Source of the DNA: Thermoclostridium caenicola
GTDB taxonomy: Bacteria; Bacillota; Clostridia; DSM-8532
Assembly: GCF_900142095.1 (NCBI RefSeq)
Contig: NZ_FQZP01000015.1
Location: forward strand, 1 to 49,856
Direction: 5' to 3'
Length of the DNA stretch: 49,856 nt
Below are positions 35,520 to 44,335 of this stretch, one piece after another. The translations under genes and the position numbers were made by a program. Under the pieces are notes generated by a model. The model made no database searches. It was given only the letters and a program-made list of their open reading frames with translations, and was not told the DNA's origin. How positions within the stretch are numbered: position 1 is the stretch's first letter; each line of letters starts with the position of its first letter.

Positions 35520-35888
35520 CTACTTCTTCTTATTGGCAATGGTCTTTCTCGGACCCTTTCTGGTCCTGGCATTGGTCTTGGTCCTCTGCCCACGAACCGG
35601 CAGACCCATTCTATGTCTAATTCCGCGATAGCATCTGATTTCAATAAGACGCTTGATGTTCATGGCAATCTCTCTTCTGAGATCACCTTCAACGGTATAT
35701 TCCTTTTCAATGGTTTCGCGGAGCTTGCTGATCTCATCATCCGTCAAATCACGCACACGTGTATCGGGATTCACACCGGTCTTAGCCAGTATTTCCAGAG
35801 AGCGACTTCTCCCTATCCCGTAAATGTACGTCAGGCCGATTTCAACTCTTTTTTCTCTTGGCAAGTCTACACCTGCTATACGAGCCAA
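35520..35888 (-). CDS. rpsM: Ribosomal protein S13
   Basis: 122 residues. Sits in the 30S head and contacts the 50S subunit and P-site t[30 protein letters not shown] and [19 protein letters not shown] are typical. The start is TTG, with GGAGG nine bases upstream. It is the first gene of this part of the alpha cluster, separated from rpmJ by a 415-base gap instead of a few bases. Confidence 0.98.
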   Translation of the reverse strand: MARIAGVDLPREKRVEIGLTYIYGIGRSRSLEILAKTGVNPDTRVRDLTDDEISKLRETIEKEYTVEGDLRREIAMNIKRLIEIRCYRGIRHRMGLPVRGQRTKTNARTRKGPRKTIANKKK

Positions 35889-36176
35889 TTCACTACACCT
35901 CCGATTGGTTAGCTGTTTGATTAATCATTTTGATTTGGGTTATTCTATATGATAAAGATCTTTGCATGCTCCCCAGGGTTGAAAAGGCCCATAGGGATCA
36001 GCCGCCATACAAAAATCATTCTTCCCAATATTACACAACCTTAGACCATTTTGCTGCCAACCGGGCATAACACCGTCACGGTCCGCTGTACCTGTCGGGG
36101 ACGATCGCCGCAAAATAGCCTTTGATTCAGGACCATGCGGGATCCAGGTCACAACAGAACCCCTTATGCCTTGTTC

Positions 36177-36196
36177 GGTTTATTTCCCAATAAACC
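36177..36196 (-). repeat. 8-bp hairpin in the rpmJ-rpsM gap
   Basis: GGTTTATT and AATAAACC are separated by four bases. No T-run follows on the minus strand, so it is probably a structural stem in the mRNA. Confidence 0.45.
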
Positions 36197-36249
36197 CGGT
36201 CATGAGACGCTGTTTTCCGACTGACTGCAAAGCCCGGCTATGAATGATG

Positions 36250-36273
36250 ACCGGCGCCCTGAAGGTCGCCGGT
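36250..36273 (-). repeat. GC-rich hairpin after rpmJ
   Basis: ACCGGCG and CGCCGGT pair around a 10-base segment that adds two more C-G pairs after a mismatch, leaving a four-base loop. It starts about 30 bases after the rpmJ stop. No T-run follows, so it may block exonucleases or mark a processing point. Confidence 0.45.
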
Positions 36274-36303
36274 TGTCAATCCGTTTCATTGCTTTGCTGT
36301 GGT

Positions 36304-36417
36304 TCAACCCTGTCTCTGCTTATGCTTGGGATTTTCACAGATGACCATAACGCGGCCCTTTCTGCGGATAACCTTGCACTTTTCACAGATCTTCTTTACT
36401 GACGGCTTTACTTTCAT
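36304..36417 (-). CDS. rpmJ: Ribosomal protein L36, zinc-binding form
   Basis: 37 residues, too short for most automatic calls. Read from ATG at 36417: [14 protein letters not shown], then the basic KVIRRKGR, and [11 protein letters not shown] at the end. Cys11, Cys14, Cys27 and His32 form the classical zinc site. It binds 23S rRNA late in 50S assembly. It lies 33 bases after infA, as in most Bacillota. Confidence 0.96.
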   Translation of the reverse strand: MKVKPSVKKICEKCKVIRRKGRVMVICENPKHKQRQG

Positions 36418-36450
36418 TGTCTCAACCCTCCAATCATGCTGGCACTTGAA

Positions 36451-36672
36451 TCACGATTTACCTCTCCATGTAATTCTGCCGCGTGAGAGGTCATATGTGG
36501 ACATCTCAACGGTAACCTTATCGCCGGGAAGAATTCTTATATAATTCATTCTTAGCTTTCCGGATATATGGGCGAGAATGACATGTCCGTTTTCCAGCTG
36601 CACTCTGAACATGGCGTTCGGAAGCGCTTCCACAACCGTACCTTCCAGTTCTATGACATCTTCCTTCGACAC
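36451..36672 (-). CDS. infA: Translation initiation factor IF-1
   Basis: 73 residues, an S1/OB-fold protein that blocks the ribosomal A site during initiation. [34 protein letters not shown] and [14 protein letters not shown] are almost invariant family blocks. The start is GTG at 36672 (VSKEDVIE), with GGAGG six bases upstream. The longer frame to 36726 runs into the upstream gene. Only one base separates it from the KOW gene, so they are coupled. Confidence 0.97.
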   Translation of the reverse strand: MSKEDVIELEGTVVEALPNAMFRVQLENGHVILAHISGKLRMNYIRILPGDKVTVEMSTYDLSRGRITWRGKS

Positions 36673-36673
36673 T

Positions 36674-36979
36674 TTAACCCTCCTCGCACGCAGAATCAGC
36701 CGATTGCTCCTCCAAATACCTTTCAATCGCCTTCCTCAAATCGGCATCCGTCAGCTTCTTTCGACTCAGAACCGTTTGAGATATCTCATCTGCTATCTTA
36801 TGGGTAATCCTCAAATGTTTGAGTTTCTTCTTTTTTGGTTTGCTTACAGGCCTTAGATCACCGTCGGCAATCAGGACATGAGCATCATCAGCCACATCAA
36901 TAATGATGAAAAGCCTGTCTTTGTCCCTGCCAGCCTTGGACCATACATAGCGTCCGATCACGGCATCCAAGCCATTCAC
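36674..36979 (-). CDS. KOW-domain RNA-binding protein (L14e-like)
   Basis: 101 residues. The N-terminal half has the KOW pattern ([20 protein letters not shown], key part [13 protein letters not shown], then [14 protein letters not shown]) of L14e/L27e-type proteins. A very basic patch ([16 protein letters not shown]) and an acidic helical tail follow. The gene between map and infA is conserved in Clostridia and is thought to touch RNA or ribosomes; its role is not established. It starts about 22 bases after a strong promoter. Confidence 0.85.
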   Translation of the reverse strand: MNGLDAVIGRYVWSKAGRDKDRLFIIIDVADDAHVLIADGDLRPVSKPKKKKLKHLRITHKIADEISQTVLSRKKLTDADLRKAIERYLEEQSADSACEEG

Positions 36980-37008
36980 CCCGTTTCTGGACTAAAGCCC
37001 AAGTCAAT

Positions 37009-37037
37009 ATTGTATATGATTTTTCTTATTTTTTCAA
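37009..37037 (-). promoter_or_regulatory. Promoter before the KOW-infA-rpmJ genes
   Basis: On the minus strand TTGAAA (37032-37037) and TACAAT (37009-37014) are separated by 17 bases in AT-rich DNA. The transcript would start near 37002, just before the KOW gene. Confidence 0.7.
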
Positions 37038-37061
37038 TATTCTAATTCAGTTTCAGCAATT

Positions 37062-37829
37062 TCAATAAAGAGCGGTAAGGATTTCCGGTCCGTTGGGCGT
37101 TATGGCAATCGTGTTCTCATGATGGGCCGACAGTTTTCCGTCAGCCGTTACCACTGTCCACTTGTCACCCAGCACACGGACGCGCCAGGTTCCGACATTG
37201 ACCATGGGTTCGATGGCAAGCGTCATTCCAGGTGAGAGCCGAACCCCTTTATAGGAGGAAACATAGTTCGGTACCTGGGGTTCTTCATGCATCTCACGAC
37301 CAATGCCATGGCCCACATAATCCCTGACCACCGAAAAACCGTTCGATTCCACGTAATTCTGTATGGCCCGGGAAATGTCAATGATCCGGTTTCCTTCCAC
37401 CGCTTGCGCCATGCCCCTGTTGAAAGCTTCTTCGGTTACACGGATCAGCTTCATGGCTTCAGGCGACACCGCTCCGACGGGGTATGTACGGGCGGCATCC
37501 CCATGATAACCGTCCAGTATGGCGCCTGTGTCAATGCTGATGATATCTCCCGCTTTGAGGACTCTGTCCCCGGGAATACCATGAATCACTTCTTCGTTGA
37601 CCGATGCGCAGATGACTCCCGGAAAATCGATTCCACCGTAGGGACACGGCACGCCTTTGAACGAAGGAATTGCTCCCTTGCTCCTGATGACTTCTGCGGC
37701 AACCCTGTCCAGCTCCCTGGTGGTTACGCCCGGCGCGATCATCTCTTCCAGTTTTTTATGGACGAGCATGACCACTTCACCGGCTCGTCGCATCTTATCG
37801 AGTTCCCTTTGGGATTTGATACTGATCAT
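37062..37829 (-). CDS. map: Methionine aminopeptidase, type I
   Basis: 255 residues, cytosolic. It removes the initiator Met from new proteins. Metal ligands sit in SIDTGAILDGYHGDAARTY (two Asp), GHGIGREMHEEP (His), LAIEPM and HHENTIAI (Glu). The substrate-site His lies in EEVIHGIPG. Two starts are possible: the ATG at 37835 is one base after GGAG, while the ATG at 37829 is seven bases away and is preferred. It follows adk directly. Confidence 0.97.
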   Translation of the reverse strand: MISIKSQRELDKMRRAGEVVMLVHKKLEEMIAPGVTTRELDRVAAEVIRSKGAIPSFKGVPCPYGGIDFPGVICASVNEEVIHGIPGDRVLKAGDIISIDTGAILDGYHGDAARTYPVGAVSPEAMKLIRVTEEAFNRGMAQAVEGNRIIDISRAIQNYVESNGFSVVRDYVGHGIGREMHEEPQVPNYVSSYKGVRLSPGMTLAIEPMVNVGTWRVRVLGDKWTVVTADGKLSAHHENTIAITPNGPEILTALY

Positions 37830-37831
37830 GC

Positions 37832-38488
37832 TCATACTCCATCCGGTTGACGCCCAAGGGCTGCCATGATATCCCTGAATGTGGATTCAATGTCCTTGTC
37901 ACCGTCAACCTCGATAATCAGACCGCGTTTGCTGTAGAAGTCAATGAGTGGACTGGTCTGATCATGGTAAGTTTTCAGGCGCCTGAGGACAGTCTCCTCA
38001 CGGTCATCATCCCGGATATAGAGGGCCGAGCCGCAGGCATCGCAGATGCCCTCCTGCTTTGGCGGATTGCCGGTGATGTGGTAAACCTTTCCGCAGGAAC
38101 ACATCCTTCTGCCCGACATCCTTTTCACGATCACGTCGTCATCAACGGTAATATTGATCACGGTGTCTATCTTCTGGTTCCTGGCTTTCAGCATTTCTTC
38201 GAACATCTCGGCCTGTGGGAGCGTTCTCGGGAAGCCATCCATGATGAAGCCGTTACGGCAGTCATCCTGTTGCAGCCTGTCCTTCACGATCTCACAGGTC
38301 AGGTCATCCGGAACAAGCCCGCCTGATGCGAGGATGTCCGATACCTTTTTACCAAGCTCGGTTTGCTGTTTTATGTTTGACCTGAAGATGTCACCCGTTG
38401 AAATATGGGGAATCTTGAGTGCTCCGGACAGCAGCACGGCCTGCGTTCCCTTGCCTGCTCCGGGAGGCCCTAGCAGTATCAGATTCAT
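37832..38488 (-). CDS. adk: Adenylate kinase, zinc-type
   Basis: 218 residues, cytosolic. It balances AMP, ADP and ATP. P-loop GPPGAGKGT (7-15), the NMP-binding region (ISTGDIFRSNI), GFPRTLPQAEMFEEML and the lid are complete. The lid carries four Cys (MCSCGK and CDACGS) as in zinc-binding Gram-positive enzymes. The first pair is C-x-C in place of the usual C-x2-C. The ATG at 38488 opens the conserved NLILLGPPG; the extra 33 codons upstream lie over the promoter and are not coding. Confidence 0.97.
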   Translation of the reverse strand: MNLILLGPPGAGKGTQAVLLSGALKIPHISTGDIFRSNIKQQTELGKKVSDILASGGLVPDDLTCEIVKDRLQQDDCRNGFIMDGFPRTLPQAEMFEEMLKARNQKIDTVINITVDDDVIVKRMSGRRMCSCGKVYHITGNPPKQEGICDACGSALYIRDDDREETVLRRLKTYHDQTSPLIDFYSKRGLIIEVDGDKDIESTFRDIMAALGRQPDGV

Positions 38489-38515
38489 AGCGTATCCAGC
38501 CTCTTTTACATATAT

Positions 38516-38545
38516 AATATAATGTATTCTATAAGGCGTCGCCAA
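38516..38545 (-). promoter_or_regulatory. Promoter before adk
   Basis: On the minus strand TTGGCG (38540-38545) and TATATT (38516-38521) are separated by 18 bases. A 17-base alternative reads TTATAT. It would restart transcription after the secY hairpin. Confidence 0.5.
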
Positions 38546-38567
38546 AACCCAGTTGACAGTGGCGCGG

Positions 38568-38596
38568 CAAAAGCGGATGGTACACACCCGCTTTTG
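38568..38596 (-). terminator. Hairpin after secY
   Basis: CAAAAGCGG and CCGCTTTTG form a perfect 9-bp stem with an 11-base loop, 15 bases after the secY stop. The T-run is inside the stem's right arm, so termination may be partial. Confidence 0.5.
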
Positions 38597-38611
38597 TACC
38601 GCTGCCAGGTT

Positions 38612-39904
38612 TTATTCCAGGAATCCCTTGTAGTGCCTCATCATCAGCTGGGACTCAACAGCCTTCATGGTATCGAGGGCAACACCGACCATGATGAGAA
38701 CCGATGTACCGCCGAACCACACGTTCCGAAGGCCAGAAACGAATCCGAGCAGGATGGGCAGTACGGCTACTATAGCCAGGAAGAAGGCACCGAACCATGT
38801 GATGCGGTTCAGCACTTTCGATATATAGTCCGCGGTAGGCTTGCCCGGACGTATACCGGGGATGAACCCGCCGTTTTTCTTGATGTTGTTAGCCAGTTCC
38901 ACCGGATTGAACACCATGATGGTATAGAAGAAAGTAAAGAACAGGATCAGCAATGCATATACCACCATGTACAGCCAGTGCTGATGGAAGTTTGCAATCC
39001 AGAGGAGGAACTTGCTGGTGGTATTGGGGGCCACCAGTCCGATAAGGGTGGGCAGGAATGCCAGGAATGACATGGCGAAAATGATGGGAATAACGCCGGA
39101 AACATTCACCTTCAAAGGAATATGCGTGCTCTGGCCGCCATACATTTTCCGACCAACCACTCGCTTGGCATACTGGACCGGAATCCTTCTTTCTGCCTGG
39201 GTTACCCAAATGACGAACATGACCACCGCAACAAAGACCACGATGATGGCTGCCACGATCAGGATACCGATGGCCAGCTTATTGTCGAGGGAATAAGCCT
39301 TGACAATACCGTACAGTGTGCTTGCTGCCTGGGGTCCTCTAGAAATAATGTTAACGAAAATGATCAGGGATATACCATTTCCAATACCGTACTCGTTGAT
39401 CTGCTCACCAAGCCACATGATGAAGGCCGTACCTGCCGTCAGGGCGAAGGTGATGGTCAGATATGAAAGTACGCTGGGTTTCACGATTGCGCCTCTGAAG
39501 CCAATATAGGTGAAGGTGGCCTGCAGGAAACCCAAAATCACGGTTCCGTAACGCACCCACTGGGCCAGCTTCTTCCTGCCTTCCTCGCCTTCCTTCTGGA
39601 GCCTCTCCAGGGCTGGAATGGCGATGGTCAAAAGCTGCATGATGATGGATGCGTTAATATAGGGCGTAATGGACATGGTAAAGATACTGGCGTTTTCAAA
39701 CGCACCGCCGCCTATGATGTTCAGGAACCCAAACAAGCCGCTCTGGTTCTGAGCCATGCTGGCCAAAACGCTGGCGCTGAGTCCGGGTACAGGGATATAC
39801 ACGCCCACCCGGTAGACTACAAGAAGAAGGAATGTGATCAGGAGCTTCTTCTTGAGATCCGGGATCTTCCAGGCATTTTTGAGCGGGGCCAGAAAGTTTT
39901 CCAT
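38612..39904 (-). CDS. secY: Preprotein translocase subunit SecY
   Basis: 430 residues with ten membrane segments. It forms the Sec channel for protein export and membrane insertion. Typical segments are GVYIPVPGLSASVL, SITPYINASIIMQLL, GIGNGISLIIFVNI and the cytoplasmic loop RRIPVQYAKRVVGRKMYGG with Arg residues that contact SecA/ribosome. NGGFIPGIRPGKPTADYI marks the loop before the last helices. It starts right at the rplO stop and is followed by a hairpin. Confidence 0.98.
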   Translation of the reverse strand: MENFLAPLKNAWKIPDLKKKLLITFLLLVVYRVGVYIPVPGLSASVLASMAQNQSGLFGFLNIIGGGAFENASIFTMSITPYINASIIMQLLTIAIPALERLQKEGEEGRKKLAQWVRYGTVILGFLQATFTYIGFRGAIVKPSVLSYLTITFALTAGTAFIMWLGEQINEYGIGNGISLIIFVNIISRGPQAASTLYGIVKAYSLDNKLAIGILIVAAIIVVFVAVVMFVIWVTQAERRIPVQYAKRVVGRKMYGGQSTHIPLKVNVSGVIPIIFAMSFLAFLPTLIGLVAPNTTSKFLLWIANFHQHWLYMVVYALLILFFTFFYTIMVFNPVELANNIKKNGGFIPGIRPGKPTADYISKVLNRITWFGAFFLAIVAVLPILLGFVSGLRNVWFGGTSVLIMVGVALDTMKAVESQLMMRHYKGFLE

Positions 39905-40345
39905 TTATACCACCTCTGCTTTTCCTCCTAAAGCTTCAATCTTTTCGGAGGCTGTTTTTGTAAATCTGGCGGCCTTAACATGCAGCTTCTTGGTCAGGTT
40001 ACCGTTACCCAGAACGACAATGCCATCGTTGATCTTCTTGATGATGCCGTTTGCCTTAAGAAGCTCGGCTGTAACCTCGGTGCCGTTCTCAAACACTTCG
40101 AGATCGGAGAGCTTCACCTCGGTATATACCTTTCTGAACTCGTAGTTGTTGAAGCCCCTCTTGGGGATTCTTCTATAAAGAGGCATCTGACCGCCTTCAA
40201 ATCCCGGTCTTACGCCACCGCCTGATCTTGCGTTCTGACCTTTTGTTCCTCTGCCGGCTGTTTTACCGTTTCCGGAACCATGGCCTCTACCTTTTCTCTT
40301 GGGAGCCTTCTTGGGCGCTCCTGGTCTCAGTTCATACAGTTTCAC
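39905..40345 (-). CDS. rplO: Ribosomal protein L15
   Basis: 146 residues. A late 50S assembly protein with a long Gly/Arg/Lys-rich N-terminal arm ([20 protein letters not shown]) threading through 23S rRNA and a globular C-terminal half ([19 protein letters not shown]). The GTG at 40345 (KLYELRPG) has GGAGG eight bases upstream and fits the family start better than the GTG three codons earlier. It directly precedes secY. Confidence 0.97.
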   Translation of the reverse strand: MKLYELRPGAPKKAPKRKGRGHGSGNGKTAGRGTKGQNARSGGGVRPGFEGGQMPLYRRIPKRGFNNYEFRKVYTEVKLSDLEVFENGTEVTAELLKANGIIKKINDGIVVLGNGNLTKKLHVKAARFTKTASEKIEALGGKAEVV

Positions 40346-40359
40346 CGGTTGCACCTCCT

Positions 40360-40539
40360 TTACACTTCCTCAACGCTCACAAGGTGTGATACCTTCTGGA
40401 TCATACCGCGAATCTGAGGATTGTCCTTCTGTTCGACTGTCTGTCCAACCTTGCGAAGGCCGAGAGCGGCTACTGTAGCCTTCTGATCCTGCTTTGCCTT
40501 TATTGTACTCTTTTTCAGAGTAATTTTTAAATTGCCCAT
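40360..40539 (-). CDS. rpmD: Ribosomal protein L30
   Basis: 59 residues, read from the ATG at 40539: [16 protein letters not shown], then [18 protein letters not shown] and [17 protein letters not shown]. This is the short bacterial L30 with its typical LGLRK and IRGMI motifs. It lies between rpsE and rplO, its normal place. A GGAGG-like site precedes the ATG. Confidence 0.96.
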   Translation of the reverse strand: MGNLKITLKKSTIKAKQDQKATVAALGLRKVGQTVEQKDNPQIRGMIQKVSHLVSVEEV

Positions 40540-40552
40540 TGAAAGCTACCTC

Positions 40553-41059
40553 CTAACCCCGGATTTCTTCAACGCTCTTACCTCTGTACTTGGCTACCTT
40601 TTCAGCGGTCATGAGCTTTGAAAGGCCGTCAATGGTTGCCTTGACCATATTGATCGGGTTGTTGGAACCCAATGATTTGGTGTAGATGTCGCGAATGCCC
40701 GCAAGTTCCAGCACAGCTCTGGCAGGACCGCCGGCAATAACACCGGTACCTTCCTTACCAGGCTTCAGCAGAACCTTGGACGCGCCAAACTCACCGACAA
40801 CCTCATGAGGAATGGTGGTGTTTTCCATGGGAACGAAGATAAGGTTCTTCTTGGCATCCTCGATGCCCTTGCGGATGGCATCGGGAATTTCCGTAGCCTT
40901 GCCGCTGCCGACGCCCACATAGCCGTTCTCGTCGCCGACAACCACCAAAGCGCTGAAACGGAAGTTTCTACCACCCTTAACAACCTTGGTAACACGGCCT
41001 ATATTAACAACCTTTTCCTTCAGGTCCAGCGTGTTCGGATCAATTTTCTGCAACTGCAA
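40553..41059 (-). CDS. rpsE: Ribosomal protein S5
   Basis: 168 residues. It helps decoding accuracy and mRNA unwinding at the entry channel. [37 protein letters not shown] and [20 protein letters not shown] are typical. The start is TTG, with GGAGG eight bases upstream. It lies between rplR and rpmD. Confidence 0.98.
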   Translation of the reverse strand: MQLQKIDPNTLDLKEKVVNIGRVTKVVKGGRNFRFSALVVVGDENGYVGVGSGKATEIPDAIRKGIEDAKKNLIFVPMENTTIPHEVVGEFGASKVLLKPGKEGTGVIAGGPARAVLELAGIRDIYTKSLGSNNPINMVKATIDGLSKLMTAEKVAKYRGKSVEEIRG

Positions 41060-41089
41060 TGTGTTCCCCTCCTTACTCGGATATCCGGA

Positions 41090-41458
41090 CTAAAATTCCA
41101 GGCCGGCTTCTCTTGCACCCTCGGCCAGTTCCTTAACCCTGCCATGATAGAGGTAGCCGCCTCTGTCGAAAACGACGTGCTTGATTCCTTTTTCCAGAGC
41201 CTTGCTGCCAATCAGCTTACCTACTTCCCTGGCCGCAGCCTTGTTTCCTGTGCCGGCAAGCTTTCCTTTCAGGGCCTTGTCAAGGGTGGAAGCAGCAACA
41301 AGAGTGGTGCCGTTTGTATCGTCAATTATCTGGGCATAAATATGCTTTGCACTTCTGAAAACACTGAGCCGCGGCCTTTCGGATGTGCCGAAGATCTTCT
41401 TGCGCACCCGAACATGCTTGCGGATCCTGATTTTATTCCTGTCAATCTGCTTGATCAT
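41090..41458 (-). CDS. rplR: Ribosomal protein L18
   Basis: 122 residues. It binds 5S rRNA together with L5 and helps place it on the 50S subunit. [37 protein letters not shown] and [20 protein letters not shown] are family blocks. Spacing and order (rplF-rplR-rpsE) are standard. Confidence 0.98.
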   Translation of the reverse strand: MIKQIDRNKIRIRKHVRVRKKIFGTSERPRLSVFRSAKHIYAQIIDDTNGTTLVAASTLDKALKGKLAGTGNKAAAREVGKLIGSKALEKGIKHVVFDRGGYLYHGRVKELAEGAREAGLEF

Positions 41459-41478
41459 GCCACACTCACTCTCCTTTC

Positions 41479-42015
41479 CTATTTACCGGTCTTGCCTTCC
41501 TTGCGGATGATGTTTTCACCGGTGTATCTGATTCCCTTACCCTTGTACGGCTCAGGCGGACGCTTAGCACGGATCTTTGCGGCCACTTCGCCGACTACCT
41601 GCTTATTGGCGCCTTTGACGATAATCTTTTCAGGCGACGGAACCTCAATGGTGATACCGGCGGGTTCCTCCACCTCTACGGGATGGGAATATCCGAGTGT
41701 CAGAATGAGCTTCTTTCCCTGCTTTTGGGCTCTGTAACCAACACCGACAATCTCAAGCTGTTTTTCAAACCCCTGTGTCACACCGACAACCATGTTGTTG
41801 ATCAGCGCCCTTGTCAGGCCGTGCAGGGCCTTGTTGAACTTCTCGTCATTGGGCCTTGTGACAACAATGGTATCTCCTTCTTTTTTAATGCTCATATTCT
41901 TGTGGAAAGTTTCAACCAGGGTACCCTTGGGTCCTTTTACGGTCACTTGCTGACCGTTGATCGTCACATCCACACCTGCCGGGATCTGCACCGGCAATCT
42001 ACCTATTCGGGACAT
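41479..42015 (-). CDS. rplF: Ribosomal protein L6
   Basis: 178 residues in two repeated domains. It sits near the factor-binding site of the 50S subunit. [19 protein letters not shown] opens the protein; [14 protein letters not shown] and the C-terminal [19 protein letters not shown] are typical. A 93-base gap with a small hairpin separates it from rpsH, wider than most gaps in this cluster. Confidence 0.98.
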   Translation of the reverse strand: MSRIGRLPVQIPAGVDVTINGQQVTVKGPKGTLVETFHKNMSIKKEGDTIVVTRPNDEKFNKALHGLTRALINNMVVGVTQGFEKQLEIVGVGYRAQKQGKKLILTLGYSHPVEVEEPAGITIEVPSPEKIIVKGANKQVVGEVAAKIRAKRPPEPYKGKGIRYTGENIIRKEGKTGK

Positions 42016-42043
42016 GTTATGTGCACCTCCAGTCCTTAGATTG

Positions 42044-42061
42044 AGGACAGCTTCCTGTCCT
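42044..42061 (-). repeat. Hairpin between rpsH and rplF
   Basis: AGGACAG and CTGTCCT form a perfect 7-bp stem with a four-base loop. No T-run follows. It could be a regulatory or processing stem in the spc mRNA. Confidence 0.4.
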
Positions 42062-42108
42062 TTTCAGAACTCTTCCTTCCTGTTATTATCCTTTTATTGA
42101 TTATCCAA

Positions 42109-42507
42109 TTACCAGACAAAGGCAAGGACCTCTCCGCCAACGCCGAGCTTTCTTGCTTCCTTGTCCGTCATAACGCCCTTGGACGTAGAAACAATAGCGA
42201 TTCCCAGGCCGCCCAAAACTCTGGGAAGTTCATTCTTGCCGGCATACACCCTCAAGCCGGGCTTGCTGATGCGCTTGATGCCGGTGATGACATTCTTCTT
42301 GTTTTCAACATACTTCAGGGTGATCCTGATGATTCCCTGCTTCTTGTCGTCGATTTCAGTGAATTCCTTGATGTATCCTTCATCAAGCAGGATCTGGGCA
42401 ATCCGCTTCTTGAGCTTTGATGCGGGGATATCGACGGTTTCATGCTTTGCGTTCGCAGCATTCCTGATTCTTGTCAGCATATCCGCAATGACATCGGTTG
42501 CATGCAT
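42109..42507 (-). CDS. rpsH: Ribosomal protein S8
   Basis: 132 residues. It binds the central domain of 16S rRNA and, in several bacteria, represses spc genes. [37 protein letters not shown] and the C-terminal [18 protein letters not shown] are typical. It follows rpsZ, the standard order. Confidence 0.98.
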   Translation of the reverse strand: MHATDVIADMLTRIRNAANAKHETVDIPASKLKKRIAQILLDEGYIKEFTEIDDKKQGIIRITLKYVENKKNVITGIKRISKPGLRVYAGKNELPRVLGGLGIAIVSTSKGVMTDKEARKLGVGGEVLAFVW

Positions 42508-42532
42508 TGTTACAGACCTCCTTTCGCGACTG

Positions 42533-42718
42533 TTACCAACTTGCCTTCTTTACGCCGGGAATCTGACCCTTGTACGCCAGTTCCCTGAAGCAAATACGGC
42601 AAATGCCAAATTTTCTGAGATACGCATGGGGTCTGCCACAGAGCTTACAACGATTATAGTACCTGGTTGAGAACTTGGGTTTTCTTTGCTGTTTGATGAT
42701 CATGGATTTCTTCGCCAC
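42533..42718 (-). CDS. rpsZ: Ribosomal protein S14, zinc-binding type Z
   Basis: 61 residues, the short zinc-binding S14. Two Cys pairs ([11 protein letters not shown] and [10 protein letters not shown]) hold the metal, and the end [11 protein letters not shown] is typical. It joins the 30S head late in assembly. The start is GTG with GGAGG upstream. No zinc-free S14 paralogue is visible here. Confidence 0.97.
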   Translation of the reverse strand: MAKKSMIIKQQRKPKFSTRYYNRCKLCGRPHAYLRKFGICRICFRELAYKGQIPGVKKASW

Positions 42719-42732
42719 TGCAAATACCTCCT

Positions 42733-43275
42733 TTAGCTCCTGGCAAACGGCATTCCGAGAAGTGTCAGCAATTCTCTCGCTTCTTCATCGGTCTTGGCTG
42801 TGGTAACAAACGTGATGTCCATACCACGCACCTTGTCGATCTTGTCGTATTCGATTTCCGGAAAGATCAGCTGCTCCTTGATGCCCAGGGTGTAGTTGCC
42901 TCTTCCGTCGAAGGAATCCGGGCTGACGCCCCTGAAGTCCCTTACCCTCGGAAGACCAACATTGAACAGCTTATCCACAAACTCGTACATCCTGTTTCCA
43001 CGCAGTGTTACCTTGCAGCCAATGTTCATGCCTGCACGAAGCTTGAACGCTGCCACTGATTTCTTGGCCTTGGTGATAACCGGCTTCTGCCCGGTTATGG
43101 TGGCAAGATCATTGGCTGCGCTCTCAATGGCCTTGGGGTTATCCTTGACATCCCCAACACCCATGTTGAGAACAACTTTTACAAGCTTCGGGATCTGCAT
43201 GGGGCTTTTGTAATTGAACTTGCTCTGAAGAGCCGGAGCCACTTCAGCATTATATTTGTCAAGCAATCTTGGCAT
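42733..43275 (-). CDS. rplE: Ribosomal protein L5
   Basis: 180 residues. It binds 5S rRNA and contacts P-site tRNA and S13. [40 protein letters not shown] and [20 protein letters not shown] are typical. It lies between rplX and rpsZ with a GGAGG site before the ATG. Confidence 0.98.
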   Translation of the reverse strand: MPRLLDKYNAEVAPALQSKFNYKSPMQIPKLVKVVLNMGVGDVKDNPKAIESAANDLATITGQKPVITKAKKSVAAFKLRAGMNIGCKVTLRGNRMYEFVDKLFNVGLPRVRDFRGVSPDSFDGRGNYTLGIKEQLIFPEIEYDKIDKVRGMDITFVTTAKTDEEARELLTLLGMPFARS

Positions 43276-43298
43276 GCTCGTGTCAACCTCCTTAAGGA

Positions 43299-43643
43299 TT
43301 AGTCTTTATTCTCTCGGATAATGTCAATGACTTCTCCGCACTTCTTGCAGACCCGCGCTTTTTTCCCGTCATCAAGAAATTTCTTGCCAACCTTGGTAGG
43401 AACACCGCATTTTTCGCAGATGAGCATGACCTTGTCAGCGTATATGAAAGCTTCCTGGTGAATGATTCCGCCCTGGAAGCCCTTGTTCGGTCTCGGCTTA
43501 ACATGCTTGGTAACGACATTCACACCTTCGACAAGAACCTTCCGGGCGCTGGGATCCACATCGAGGACCTTGCCCTTTTTGCCGGCGTCCTTGCCGCTGA
43601 GCACGTATACCATATCTCCCTTTTTAACATGCAACTTTCCCAT
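43299..43643 (-). CDS. rplX: Ribosomal protein L24, zinc-ribbon type
   Basis: 114 residues. It starts 50S assembly by binding 23S rRNA. The N-terminal KOW domain ([20 protein letters not shown]) and [19 protein letters not shown] are typical. The C-terminus carries a four-Cys zinc ribbon (CEKCGVPT and CKKCGEVID). Confidence 0.97.
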   Translation of the reverse strand: MGKLHVKKGDMVYVLSGKDAGKKGKVLDVDPSARKVLVEGVNVVTKHVKPRPNKGFQGGIIHQEAFIYADKVMLICEKCGVPTKVGKKFLDDGKKARVCKKCGEVIDIIRENKD

Positions 43644-43661
43644 GAGCCAAGCCTCCTTCCT

Positions 43662-44030
43662 TTACAGCACTTCCGGAGCAAGAGAAATGATTTTCATGTA
43701 GTCCTTGTCTCTGAGCTCCCTTGCAACGGGCCCAAATATACGGGTTCCTCTCGGGTTACCGTCATCCTTGATAATAACGGCTGCATTCTCATCAAAACGA
43801 ATAACGGATCCGTCCGGCCTCTTCAAACCCTTTACCGAACGAACGATAACTGCCTTTACAATTTCACCTTTCTTGACAACACCGCCGGGCGTTGCATTCT
43901 TAACCGAACAAACGATCACATCGCCAATGTTGGCATACTTCCTCTTGGAACCGCCCAGGACTTTTATGCACATCAATTCCTTGGCGCCAGTGTTGTCAGC
44001 CGCCTTTAAATAGGTCTGTGCCTGAATCAT
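43662..44030 (-). CDS. rplN: Ribosomal protein L14
   Basis: 122 residues. It forms part of the bridge to the 30S subunit. [57 protein letters not shown] and [13 protein letters not shown] are near-invariant. It lies between rpsQ and rplX. Confidence 0.99.
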   Translation of the reverse strand: MIQAQTYLKAADNTGAKELMCIKVLGGSKRKYANIGDVIVCSVKNATPGGVVKKGEIVKAVIVRSVKGLKRPDGSVIRFDENAAVIIKDDGNPRGTRIFGPVARELRDKDYMKIISLAPEVL

Positions 44031-44045
44031 GTTCTGCGCCTCCTC

Positions 44046-44303
44046 TTACTTCGCCTTTTCGATGATCTCGACCAGACGCCATCTCTTGTCCCTGCTGAGC
44101 GGCCTGGTTTCCATAATCAGAACGCGATCACCGACTTTGCATTCATTATTCTCGTCATGGGCCTTGAACTTGGTTGTCCTCTTCACGGTCTTCTTATAGA
44201 TCGGATGCCTTACGTTATCTTCAACAGCCACGACAATGGTCTTATCCATTTTATCACTAACAACCCTGCCAACGCGGGTCTTTCTCAAATTCCTTTCTGC
44301 CAC
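44046..44303 (-). CDS. rpsQ: Ribosomal protein S17
   Basis: 85 residues. An OB-fold protein that binds 16S rRNA early. [39 protein letters not shown] and [19 protein letters not shown] are typical. The start is GTG with GGAGG ten bases upstream. Confidence 0.98.
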   Translation of the reverse strand: MAERNLRKTRVGRVVSDKMDKTIVVAVEDNVRHPIYKKTVKRTTKFKAHDENNECKVGDRVLIMETRPLSRDKRWRLVEIIEKAK

Positions 44304-44335
44304 GCGAAACTAACCTCCTTCCGCCTGAAGGCCCA

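Larger units (their letters stand above)
35889..36303. other. Unusual gap between rpmJ and rpsM
   Basis: 415 bases without a convincing gene, in a position where related genomes have almost none. On the minus strand it holds a GC-rich stem (36250-36273), an 8-bp hairpin (36177-36196), and a short open frame (35940-36152) with no ribosome site and no known similarity. A weak promoter candidate (TTGGCA, 19-base spacer, TGTAAT) lies near 36050. It could carry a structured leader for S4-type control, a separate alpha promoter, or an inserted element. Confidence 0.6.

Noticed and set aside
35940-36152. A 70-codon minus-strand frame in the rpmJ-rpsM gap
   Set aside because: No ribosome site, no recognisable motif and unusual composition; kept only as part of the unexplained gap.
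37832-38587. A 33-residue N-terminal extension of adenylate kinase
   Set aside because: The family starts at NLILLGPPG; the extra codons cover the promoter and have no conserved residues.
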